DNA of 64,000 bases from Flavobacteriaceae bacterium (lineage in GTDB: Bacteria; Bacteroidota; Bacteroidia; Flavobacteriales; Flavobacteriaceae): the NCBI GenBank assembly GCA_031277535.1, contig JAITMD010000017.1, forward strand, positions 1-64,000. The letters run 5' to 3'. The notes below the pieces were generated by a model. That model did not search any database. It was given only the letters and a program-made list of their open reading frames with translations, and had not been told where the DNA came from. The position numbers and the translations under genes are program-made. Shown piece by piece: positions 15,569 to 21,586 of this stretch (the stretch's first letter is position 1; the number at the start of each line of letters is the position of its first letter).

Positions 15569-15671
15569 TAAGTAGTGGCGGAATTGGTTAGACGCACTAT
15601 CCGAGGACTTGTAGCGTATTGTCGTGGTATTCAGAATACAAGTCGTGCAGGTTCGAGTCCTGCCTACTTAC
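15569..15671 (+). tRNA. Class II tRNA-like element, anticodon unclear
   Basis: TAAGTAG pairs perfectly with CTACTTA, the D-arm is GCG...CGC with GGAATTGGTTAGA, and the T-arm is GCAGG-TTCGAGT-CCTGC, as in Leu/Ser tRNAs. The region between is about 50 nt, much longer than normal. A best anticodon arm (CTAT/GTAG-type) has an 8-nt or longer loop without a U before the anticodon; GAG (Leu) or GGA (Ser) are readings. GACTTGTA and TACAAGTC also pair across the insertion. It is either an unusual tRNA or part of the large structured RNA that follows. Confidence 0.5.
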
Positions 15672-15710
15672 CTAATAAATTTAATTTAATCAATGCTCGC
15701 AAGGCGTGTG

Positions 15711-15870
15711 TCATTAAGTTGTCTAAAAATGGATTGTAATTAGCTACTGTAATCTGTTTTAGATAATGCTTAATACCCTTATTAGTGATAAGTTATTTGT
15801 CAAAACTGAAACTAAGCAAGTATTAAGTTATATGCCAGAAAGTTGACAATCTTCAAAAGACACTAATTGA
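15711..15870 (+). ncRNA. Structured non-coding region, two nested hairpin domains
   Basis: Domain one: ATTAAG (15713) with CTTAAT (15769), TCTAAAA (15722) with TTTTAGA (15757), and GATTG (15732) with TAATC (15750), all nested. Domain two: ATTAGTG (15781) with CACTAAT (15861) and TTGTCAA (15797) with TTGACAA (15843), nested. No coding frame of note is present. The helices are perfect and nested, which supports a folded RNA rather than random AT-rich sequence. It continues into the tRNA-like and long-stem elements downstream; together they could be one RNA. Confidence 0.6.
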
Positions 15871-15890
15871 TTAGGTTTAATTTAATAAAG

Positions 15891-15958
15891 AGTTTAGTAC
15901 TCGGCAGTTAATGGTAAGCTGAAACTTAGTAAGCTAATGGTTCAATTCCCTTAAACTG
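15891..15958 (+). ncRNA. Degenerate tRNA-like segment within structured RNA
   Basis: AGTTTAG can pair with TTAAACT (last pair G-T), and a T-arm-like GG-TTCAATT-CC lies before the 3' strand. The anticodon arm is too short for a tRNA (68 nt in all). It may be a tRNA remnant or a tRNA-like domain of the surrounding RNA. Confidence 0.4.
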
Positions 15959-15972
15959 ACAAAATTAATTTT

Positions 15973-16156
15973 AAAAAACACTTCAACGCCAAGCAAAGTT
16001 GGCAAGTGGCTTCAAATGAGTTTTTGAAAATTTCTCATTTCATAACACTGATTACTGTGAAGGTATGTAATCGAAAATTCAGATCGTATGACGTTAGTTA
16101 TTCTTAGTATGTAGTAGAGGTAGCTTATAAAAAACTGAATGTTGAAGTGTTTTTTT
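15973..16156 (+). ncRNA. Long-stem structured RNA ending in an intrinsic-terminator U-run
   Basis: AAAAAACACTTCAAC (15973-15987) and GTTGAAGTGTTTTTT (16141-16155) are perfect complements over 15 bp and enclose about 153 nt. Inside are hairpins GCCAA/TTGGC, AAATGAG/CTCATTT and GATTAC/GTAATC. The 3' arm of the closing stem forms a U-run, so the transcript probably ends here, 11 bases before the next gene. Alternatively it is a leader that controls the operon starting at 16168. No known RNA family could be confirmed by eye. Confidence 0.65.
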
Positions 16157-16167
16157 ATCTCTTATTT

Positions 16168-16347
16168 ATGGCAAAGAAAGAAGCAAATAGATTATTGCCT
16201 GACAATACAGTTGTTGAGGTGGTTATGAAAAAGCAAATGACAATTGCCGAATATGAGAAAATCAAATCAAATGGTAAAAGTAAAGGTTGGAATATACAAG
16301 CTTATCAAGTAGGTGTGTATTCTGATGGATTAGGTAAAAAGATTTAG
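16168..16347 (+). CDS. Small phage protein, unknown
   Basis: 59 residues from the ATG at 16168 (AKKEANRLLPDNT). An upstream in-frame start would lie inside the structured RNA's terminator and adds only hydrophobic residues, so it is rejected. The protein is basic, with VVEVVMKKQMTIAEYEKIKSNG in the middle and a GWNIQAYQVGVYS strand-like end. No family recognised. It is the first gene of a tightly packed plus-strand operon (gaps of 2 bases) with the RuvC-like and anti-defence genes. Confidence 0.6.
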   Translation: MAKKEANRLLPDNTVVEVVMKKQMTIAEYEKIKSNGKSKGWNIQAYQVGVYSDGLGKKI

Positions 16348-16349
16348 TT

Positions 16350-16589
16350 ATGAGTAAGGCATCAAATATTTCTGAAGCATATAGACTAACAGAAGAATTA
16401 AATAATTACATAAAAACGGTTGCTGATTATGATAAAATAACTGTGTATATACGTCAATTAGGAAGTGATTTAAAACTTATGTTCTCTTATGTAAAAGAGA
16501 GTGTTCTTAAAGTAGTTAATCCTTTAATAAAATATATTGGGTATTTATTGGAGTGTTCTAATTCTTATGTAATAGATAAAAATATTTAG
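16350..16589 (+). CDS. Small phage protein, unknown
   Basis: 79 residues, helical throughout. An amphipathic first half (AYRLTEELNNYIKTVADYDKI) is followed by a moderately hydrophobic stretch around residues 55-70 (VVNPLIKYIGYLLECS) that may associate with a membrane or a partner. No family recognised. It starts two bases after the previous stop and ends two bases before the RuvC-like gene, so it is translated in the same operon. Confidence 0.6.
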   Translation: MSKASNISEAYRLTEELNNYIKTVADYDKITVYIRQLGSDLKLMFSYVKESVLKVVNPLIKYIGYLLECSNSYVIDKNI

Positions 16590-16591
16590 TA

Positions 16592-17119
16592 ATGAAAACA
16601 AGGTGTTTTTTAGGGATTGACCCAGGTAAACAAGGTGCTCTTGTTGTTATTGATGAAAATTCTAAAGTAGTTGATATGATAGGAATGCCTTTAATTGGTA
16701 ATGAATATGATAAGAAAACTATAAAAGAAATTCTTTTATCAAGAGAGTTTGTTCACATTGGATTAGAGAACCCAAATATTATAGCTTCTGTTTCTAAATC
16801 GTCAGTAGCGAGTCTTTTTAAATGCGTTGGAATGTTTGAAGGTTTATTAATGGGATTGGGGCTATCTCACTCGCTTATTAATCCTAAAGTATGGCAAAAT
16901 GAAGTATGGCAAAATGTAAAAAAACAAACCAAACTTACTTCTGATGGTAAGAAAAAGACTGATACGAAAGCAACTTCTACTTTGGCTGCTAACAGTTTAT
17001 TTGCTTCTGTTGATTTTAAAGTAACAAATAAGTTATCAAAAAGTAAGAATTATAATGATGGGATGATTGATGCTGCTTTAGTAGCTGAATATGTAAGACG
17101 TAAGTTTAAAATTGAGTAG
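16592..17119 (+). CDS. RuvC-like Holliday junction resolvase (RNase H fold)
   Basis: 175 residues. The fold signature is clear: the first strand LGIDPGKQGALVVID carries the first catalytic Asp (D10 or so), HIGLENP carries the central Glu, and the last motif DGMIDAALVAEYVRR supplies two Asp near the C-terminus. Length matches RuvC (about 170). Phage RuvC-like proteins cleave branched DNA during replication or before packaging, a role like that of T4 endonuclease VII. It acts on DNA in the cytoplasm as a dimer. The family is confident; whether it resolves Holliday junctions or other branches is inference. Confidence 0.88.
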   Translation: MKTRCFLGIDPGKQGALVVIDENSKVVDMIGMPLIGNEYDKKTIKEILLSREFVHIGLENPNIIASVSKSSVASLFKCVGMFEGLLMGLGLSHSLINPKVWQNEVWQNVKKQTKLTSDGKKKTDTKATSTLAANSLFASVDFKVTNKLSKSKNYNDGMIDAALVAEYVRRKFKIE

Positions 17120-17121
17120 AT

Positions 17122-17493
17122 ATGTGTTTAGTAAACATTTGGTTCTATTTTGATAATGAATCAAAATTTGGAGATTTAATGAATTTTACAAATGGAGCTG
17201 TGTTTAAGGACTCTATTGGATTCTACCTTGTACAAGGAAGTCAGATACATTATTTTAATATTGGTGATCATATAGGTAAAAGAAGTGATGAATCTTTATT
17301 TATTCTATGTGCTACTTTACCTGATTTTTTAAAGGAACCAAAACCAATCCGTACCCAATCAGAATTAGATAGTGAGCGATTAACAGAAATAGTTGATGCT
17401 GTTGTTAGATATCGTAAAGCTGAAATGGCTGTACCTACTGAATGGATAGAAGAATACAATATCATAATTGAGCGAATTAAAAATGGCAACTAA
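17122..17493 (+). CDS. Phage hypothetical protein
   Basis: 123 residues. The N-terminal half is beta-rich (NIWFYFDNESKFGDLM, GFYLVQGSQIHYFNIGD), and the C-terminal half is helical and charged (LDSERLTEIVDAVVRYRKAEMAVP, EEYNIIIERIKNG). No motif allows a functional call. It starts two bases after the resolvase stop and overlaps the start of the zinc-ribbon gene by 11 bases, so the cluster is translationally coupled. Confidence 0.6.
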   Translation: MCLVNIWFYFDNESKFGDLMNFTNGAVFKDSIGFYLVQGSQIHYFNIGDHIGKRSDESLFILCATLPDFLKEPKPIRTQSELDSERLTEIVDAVVRYRKAEMAVPTEWIEEYNIIIERIKNGN

Positions 17494-17674
17494 TTGTATT
17501 AAATGTGGTGTGAGTTTTTTTGATAAGCCCCTACATAGGACAACTGAAATTGGTAACAAAGACCCACAATGGATGTGTAAAGAATGTATAATTGATATAC
17601 ATGATATTAGTTTAATTGATGAGGATATTTTAAACATAACCGATATAATTATTAAAACAATAAAAGATGAGTAA
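17483..17674 (+). CDS. Small zinc-ribbon protein
   Basis: 63 residues from the ATG at 17483, inside the previous gene's end. Two CxxC pairs, CIKCG and CKEC about 30 residues apart, are likely to bind one zinc. The rest is acidic and helical (DISLIDEDILNITDIIIKTIKDE). It overlaps the Tad2-like gene by eight bases. Such short phage zinc ribbons may bind DNA, RNA or host RNA polymerase, but nothing here discriminates. Confidence 0.6.
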   Translation: MATNCIKCGVSFFDKPLHRTTEIGNKDPQWMCKECIIDIHDISLIDEDILNITDIIIKTIKDE

Positions 17675-17921
17675 TTTAAATTTTGGACAAGCTTTAGAAG
17701 CTTTAAAATTAGGGAATAGAGTAGCAAGAAGTGGATGGAATGGTAAAGGAATTTTTATTGAATTACAAAATCCTGATGAGAATTCAAAAATGACTCATCC
17801 ATATATTTTTATAGACACAACAGGTTTGGAGACAGAAAATAAGTATGCTCCAAAAAACAGAGTTCCTTGGTTAGCATCTCAGACTGATATGTTGTCTAAT
17901 GATTGGACTATATTAAATTAA
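17667..17921 (+). CDS. Tad2-like (DUF2829) anti-Thoeris sponge
   Basis: 84 residues, the usual size of the family. It has the DUF2829 hallmarks in order: NFGQALEALKLGNRVARSGWNGKG at the N-terminus, a middle strand with HPYIFI, and the C-terminal WLASQTDMLSNDW. Characterised Tad2 proteins bind cyclic ADP-ribose-type signals made by Thoeris TIR proteins and so stop the effector being activated; some also bind other cyclic nucleotides. This is established for the family and inferred here. It overlaps the zinc-ribbon gene and is followed 22 bases later by an Acb2-like gene, so two signal sponges may be co-expressed. Key residues for ligand binding should be checked by modelling. Confidence 0.85.
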   Translation: MSNLNFGQALEALKLGNRVARSGWNGKGIFIELQNPDENSKMTHPYIFIDTTGLETENKYAPKNRVPWLASQTDMLSNDWTILN

Positions 17922-17943
17922 TTTAACACTAAATAAAATTGCT

Positions 17944-18357
17944 ATGTCAGATTTTAAAGGAAGATTAGAAACAGAGTTTTCAGAGTTAAAAAGTAAACTA
18001 AACGGATTAAGCTCTTTTTTACAAAGCGAAAAGGTAAAAGAATTACCACAAGAACAACAAATACTTTTGGTTGAACAATTCCATTATATGGATGGATATT
18101 TCAAAGCTCTTGAAAAGAGAATTGCTTTGTTAGAAGGAGTCAAATTAGAAGGAGGAGAAACGTTTGGTATGGAACGAGTTAAGTTGTCTTTCAATCCTTC
18201 TGGAAATCCTCAAGTTAATCTTGTAAAAAGAATTCAAGCTGATTTTATTGATTTGGCTCAGGAATTAAAAGCAAGCGGATCAGATGCAAGATATACTTCT
18301 ATAGCACAGACAGAAGCTGAAACAGCAAGTATGTACTTAGTAAAATCACTCTTCTAA
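17944..18357 (+). CDS. Acb2-like anti-CBASS sponge with N-terminal helical extension
   Basis: 137 residues. The last 60 resemble the Acb2/Tad1-type helical hairpin: VKRIQADFIDLAQELKA, then ARYTSIAQTEAETASMYLVKSLF, matching the family pattern of an Arg/Ala-rich helix ending in A-M-xVKal. Residues 1-75 form long helices (QILLVEQFHYMDGYFKALEKRI) typical of longer phage members of this group. Acb2 of phages sequesters CBASS cyclic di- and trinucleotides as a hexamer; that is known for the family and inferred here. A terminator follows about 70 bases downstream. An alternative is another phage helical protein with no sponge activity; ligand-site residues cannot be judged by eye. Confidence 0.7.
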   Translation: MSDFKGRLETEFSELKSKLNGLSSFLQSEKVKELPQEQQILLVEQFHYMDGYFKALEKRIALLEGVKLEGGETFGMERVKLSFNPSGNPQVNLVKRIQADFIDLAQELKASGSDARYTSIAQTEAETASMYLVKSLF

Positions 18358-18430
18358 TTATGAAAGGAATTGACGAACTATCAGGAGGGATTGGCGTGTA
18401 AATTCATAATGTAAAATTAAGTGTGTTGTT

Positions 18431-18461
18431 AAGGCTGGTTTCTTGTAAGCCAGCTTTTTTA
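18431..18461 (+). terminator. Intrinsic terminator after the anti-defence genes
   Basis: GCTGG and CCAGC pair with an adjacent AAG/TTT extension around TTTCTTGTAAG, and six T follow. It ends the 16.2-18.4 kb operon. Before it a 13-codon reading frame (18360-18401) has no clear meaning. Confidence 0.7.
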
Positions 18462-18473
18462 TTTTAAAAATCT

Positions 18474-18671
18474 ATGAACGAGAAAGAATTAAAGAAGATA
18501 GAGCGCAAGTTCGCTAAAGCAAAGTCTATCCATTGCTTAAAGTTGCTTAAAGAAGTAAATGTGTCTAATGTGCCACGTCTGCAATATAATCCTGATGAAG
18601 ATACGGTAACGAGTCCTTCACGTATTATTTGCTTCTGGAAACAAGGCGAGTTTGCAAGGATAATTAAGTAA
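18474..18671 (+). CDS. Small basic phage protein, unknown
   Basis: 65 residues. The N-terminal half is a strongly basic helix (NEKELKKIERKFAKAKSIHCLKLLKE), the second half contains PRLQYNPDEDTVTSPSR and a short strand IICFWKQGEFARIIK. The sequence could be a small nucleic-acid-binding protein but carries no known motif. It follows the terminator by a dozen bases, so it probably has its own promoter inside that short gap or is expressed by read-through. It is followed 18 bases later by the GroES-like gene. Confidence 0.6.
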   Translation: MNEKELKKIERKFAKAKSIHCLKLLKEVNVSNVPRLQYNPDEDTVTSPSRIICFWKQGEFARIIK

Positions 18672-18689
18672 AAAAATAAATTTATTTCT

Positions 18690-18944
18690 ATGAAACTATT
18701 AGGCGATAGAATACTATGTAGGTTAATACCTCAAGAAAAGAAAACAGAAAGTGGTCTGATTTTAATTACTGCAGATAAAAAAGAAGATGAATACGAAGTA
18801 ATTAATGTAGGAGTAAAAGTTAAGCATTTAAAACCTGGTGATCGCGTTAGAAAGTTTAGATACTCTGATAGTACGCAAGCTATGTATAATGGAGAATCTT
18901 GCTTGATTTTGAGTGAAAGTTGTGATGTGGAATATGTTAAATAA
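18690..18944 (+). CDS. GroES-like (Cpn10) phage co-chaperonin
   Basis: 84 residues, slightly shorter than host GroES (about 92-97). The Cpn10 pattern is present: GDRILCRLIPQEKKTESGLIL with the mobile-loop region KKTESGLILI that contacts GroEL, the central V-x-VGVKVKHLKPGDRVRK, and the closing ILSESCDVEYV. Phage co-chaperonins such as T4 gp31 replace host GroES to fold the capsid protein. By analogy this one may help fold the 453-residue major capsid protein encoded 19 kb away; that is inference. Family match is good. Confidence 0.82.
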   Translation: MKLLGDRILCRLIPQEKKTESGLILITADKKEDEYEVINVGVKVKHLKPGDRVRKFRYSDSTQAMYNGESCLILSESCDVEYVK

Positions 18945-18952
18945 TATTGTTA

Positions 18953-18960
18953 TATATTTG
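18953..18960 (+). promoter_or_regulatory. TATATTTG -7 box for the 18979 gene
   Basis: TATATTTG fits the TAnnTTTG consensus and lies 19 bases before the next ATG, flanked by GTTATA and TATAAC half-sites (GTTATATATTTGTTATTATAAC). No clear -33 TTTG is seen. Confidence 0.5.
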
Positions 18961-18978
18961 TTATTATAACTAAATAAT

Positions 18979-19487
18979 ATGAATATTGATTTTTATAAAG
19001 AATTACATCAAATTGAATTTAATAGAAAGAATTAGACGATAGTATAAATATGCCTATTGGAGTTATAACTATTATAGTTGGTTTACTATCTTATATAATA
19101 AAAGACCAGCATAAATTACTTGATGATTGTCTGATTTTTATTTTTTTTTTATTAGTTGTAACTCTTTTATTTTTTTCATTAGCTTATCTTATTATGACAA
19201 TAAATAATGTTTTTATTAAATATGATTATTTATATTGGGGACATGCTAATGAGATATTAAAATATGAAAATGATACAATTAGTTTCAATTCTCATCCTGA
19301 TGTCGAAGAAAATGAAAAGATAATATTAGAAGATATTTTTAAATTTCATTATGCCAAATATGCTACTCATAATAATAAAGTAAATGAAAGAAGGGGATAT
19401 AATTTGTTTATGTGTAAAAATTATTTGTTAGCATCAGTTATTGTATCAATTTTACTAATTGTTTATTCATTGTTTAAAATAATATAA
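18979..19487 (+). pseudogene. Membrane protein gene with a probable frameshift near 19029
   Basis: An ATG at 18979 opens NIDFYKELHQIEFNRKN, then a stop. One frame back (a -1 shift at about 19029) the sequence continues ELDDSIN straight into the frame of the 145-residue product that starts at the ATG at 19050. Joined, the protein would have a short charged N-terminus followed by two close membrane spans (GVITIIVGLLSYII and FIFFLLVVTLLFFSLAYLIM), a 100-residue soluble part and a C-terminal span. That is a coherent phage/plasmid membrane protein. The shift site AGAAAGAAT is not a classical slippery heptamer, so loss of function, or use of the internal ATG only, is more likely than programmed frameshifting. 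Alternative annotation: an intact gene at 19050-19487. Confidence 0.6.
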
Positions 19488-19490
19488 AAT

Positions 19491-19607
19491 ATGTCAGACA
19501 ATAATTCTAAACCTGTACCAAAACCTGTAAAACCAGTTTTTCCTCAAGATTCAATAGTTAAAGGAGATGATTTTATAGTGCCTATGTCTAAGGATAACAA
19601 AAGGTAG
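19491..19607 (+). CDS. Small proline/lysine-rich peptide
   Basis: 38 residues, starting three bases after the previous stop. The sequence is low-complexity (NNSKPVPKPVKPVFPQDSIVKGDDFIVPMSKDNKR). The repeated PxPKPxKP pattern and a following SIVKGD resemble small peptides seen beside membrane proteins in other Bacteroidota phages, but no function is known. It is followed by a bidirectional terminator. Confidence 0.5.
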   Translation: MSDNNSKPVPKPVKPVFPQDSIVKGDDFIVPMSKDNKR

Positions 19608-19614
19608 TTTAAAT

Positions 19615-19648
19615 AAAAATCCCTCTTAATAATAAGAGGGATTTTTTT
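19615..19648 (+). terminator. Bidirectional terminator
   Basis: AAAAATCCCTCTTA pairs with TAAGAGGGATTTTT (14 bp, 4-nt loop) with T-runs on both strands. It ends the rightward peptide gene and the leftward lipoprotein gene that stops at 19651. Confidence 0.9.
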
Positions 19649-19650
19649 GA

Positions 19651-20565
19651 TTAGTATCTGAAATCTAATTCATAATAATCTGTTAGCTTTATTCCTCTTC
19701 CAAATCTGCCATATATTGTATTTCCATTGTTATCTTGAGTTGAATTTAGATAAGGATAGTCAGGGCTTTTATAGTAAGCAATGCGAGGATTATTCATAGT
19801 ATATGTAGTTGTAGTTGAAGTTGAAGGGTGAAAATAAGCCTCTATTGTTGTGTTTGGATCAGATTCGTATAATTCAAACTGAAACTTCGTGACAGGAGTC
19901 ATATTAGGAGAAGCAGCATTAGGATCATTAAAAACCATATTGATTCCAGTCATAGGATTTGGAAAAGAAGGAATTTTATTAAGAAGATACTTGTCATATA
20001 ACCCTATTTTTGTCATATGATCTAAATCATAATTGCCTGTATCGTCTTTAATTGCGTATTCTGCAAAATATATTTTATAGTTTCTATACATACCATTGTA
20101 TGTGTGTATTCTAGCATTAGAATCGAATTTCTGATATACAGGTGACGATTCTAAAGGTCTATATAAAAAAGCAGAAAAAAGATAATCATCATTAATTTCT
20201 GAATCATTATCTTCAGGAGAATAGTAACTATTTAATGAATCGTAATCAGTGTAGTAGTTTAAACCAGCTGGAATTTCAAAATAAGTATCAACTAATAAAC
20301 TATCTTGTATTAATCCCATATGCGCAAATACATTATCAACATTACCTAAATCGGGAATTAAATCAGTATTAGTATCAGTTACAAATTTCGGTAATAAAAT
20401 TAACCTCACTAATATATCTGAATTTGTACTGTTTCTTATTACATATTGTTGTCTACTATGACCTAATACATGTTTATTACTCTCTTTAAATACTTGTTCA
20501 TCTTTGTCGGTTGAACAAGAAACTGATGCTAAAGCCAGTGTAAATAATAATAAAATTCTTTTCAT
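19651..20565 (-). CDS. Prophage lipoprotein, 'LPKF' family, member 1
   Basis: 304 residues. A lipoprotein signal with lipobox SVSC at about residue 16, and acidic residues after the cysteine, point to outer-leaflet anchoring. Near residue 50 the motif IRNSTNSDILVRLILLPKF matches the other three prophage copies (consensus N-x-T...L-x-PKF). The rest is beta-rich and tyrosine/asparagine rich. It has its own terminator and faces its paralogue at 20684 head to head, with a 118-base gap between starts. No homologous family of known function is recognised. Position between modules suggests lysogenic-conversion cargo acting at the cell surface. The function is inference; the paralogy is seen directly. 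Confidence 0.75.
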   Translation of the reverse strand: MKRILLLFTLALASVSCSTDKDEQVFKESNKHVLGHSRQQYVIRNSTNSDILVRLILLPKFVTDTNTDLIPDLGNVDNVFAHMGLIQDSLLVDTYFEIPAGLNYYTDYDSLNSYYSPEDNDSEINDDYLFSAFLYRPLESSPVYQKFDSNARIHTYNGMYRNYKIYFAEYAIKDDTGNYDLDHMTKIGLYDKYLLNKIPSFPNPMTGINMVFNDPNAASPNMTPVTKFQFELYESDPNTTIEAYFHPSTSTTTTYTMNNPRIAYYKSPDYPYLNSTQDNNGNTIYGRFGRGIKLTDYYELDFRY

Positions 20566-20652
20566 TTTATAAATTTTTAATGGTTAATATGTGTAAATGT
20601 AATATGTAATTTTTTATATATCAATATTTTTATTACGATAAAATATATTATA

Positions 20653-20772
20653 TTTAAGTTAATTTTAACCAAATTATTATTTTATGAAAAAAGTATTATT
20701 AGTTTTAGCACTGGGAGCTTTGATGTTTTCTTGTGCGAAAGATGAAGTATCTACTTCTAAAAATGAAGGAAA
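20653..20772 (+). repeat. 120-bp direct repeat, copy 1 (leader plus signal peptide)
   Basis: This stretch (leader TTTAAGTTAATTTTAACC, start codon, signal peptide and first mature codons) is repeated at 29794-29913 with two base differences by my comparison, while the rest of the two genes has diverged. It points to recent recombination that swapped or copied the 5' end. Confidence 0.9.
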
Positions 20773-21580
20773 AATCACAAGTGGGATTGTTGATCCACAT
20801 GATTATGATATGGAAAATTATCCTACAGCAAATCCACTTCTGCACTACTATAATTTTACTGATCCCGATAGGTATTATGGGAAAGAGTATTTATTTCTTA
20901 ATTTAACACAAGATAGTATTAGAGTAAATGTTTATTCTTTTCCAAAATTTAGTCTTGTAGCTCAGGATATAAGTTTAAAAGAAGCTGGTCAGGATGAATC
21001 TATGGTTTTCGAATTTATTTATCCTCCAAATTTAGAATCTGTAGGAACAAATTATAATGCTTATATGCAAAATAATATAATTACCGATAAACATAGTGTA
21101 CAAGAACTATGGGATCATATGTATAGTGGACCTAAACCTGCATATAATCCTTATTGGATTAAATACACAACAAATTATCTGATGGATAAAATTAATTTGT
21201 ATAAACCTACATTTATAGAATTTTGGGTAAAAAATGGAGACTATGAAGGAGAGCACTTTTGGTTATCAGTAGAAACTGATAAGAGTTATAAGATTTCTAT
21301 GGCTGTAAATCCATATAATAATTTTCCCGCTTCTCCAATTACGATTCCTTCAGCAGTATCGAATGTTGAATTTTACGGATTAGAGAATGAATTACCTTCC
21401 CTAAATCCTTATCCTTGGAATTTATATTATTTTATTCCTGGAGTACATAATACAGCTTATGACAAACAGCATAATGTTCAAGGTACTTTTAGATATATGC
21501 CAAATGTTGTGACACCTAATTATCCACATTTTAATCCAGATAATACGCCAGGATATATTATTAAATTTGAGAATCTTTAA
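20684..21580 (+). CDS. Prophage lipoprotein, 'LPKF' family, member 2
   Basis: 298 residues. The first 30 codons and 30 bases upstream are almost identical to member 3 at 29825: KKVLLVLALGALMFSC then AKDEVSTSKNEGK. Lipobox ALMFSC gives a lipoprotein. Further on it has FLNLTQDSIRVNVYSFPKF, the family motif in a diverged form, and a C-terminus (GTFRYMPNVV ... NPDNTPGYIIKFENL) like that of member 3 (SLRHMPFVV ... NPDTSPGYIISFEYY). Middle parts differ greatly. It ends on the terminator shared with the winged-helix gene. A surface or periplasmic function is inferred. Confidence 0.75.
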   Translation: MKKVLLVLALGALMFSCAKDEVSTSKNEGKITSGIVDPHDYDMENYPTANPLLHYYNFTDPDRYYGKEYLFLNLTQDSIRVNVYSFPKFSLVAQDISLKEAGQDESMVFEFIYPPNLESVGTNYNAYMQNNIITDKHSVQELWDHMYSGPKPAYNPYWIKYTTNYLMDKINLYKPTFIEFWVKNGDYEGEHFWLSVETDKSYKISMAVNPYNNFPASPITIPSAVSNVEFYGLENELPSLNPYPWNLYYFIPGVHNTAYDKQHNVQGTFRYMPNVVTPNYPHFNPDNTPGYIIKFENL

Positions 21581-21586
21581 TCTTGT

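Noticed and set aside
18360..18401. 13-codon frame after the Acb2-like gene
   Set aside because: Too short to judge, low-complexity, and placed directly before a terminator; it could be a leader peptide but nothing supports translation.
19029..19040. Programmed frameshifting at the split membrane gene
   Set aside because: AGAAAGAAT is not a slippery heptamer of the X-XXY-YYZ type, and no stimulatory hairpin is visible just downstream; a mutation is simpler.
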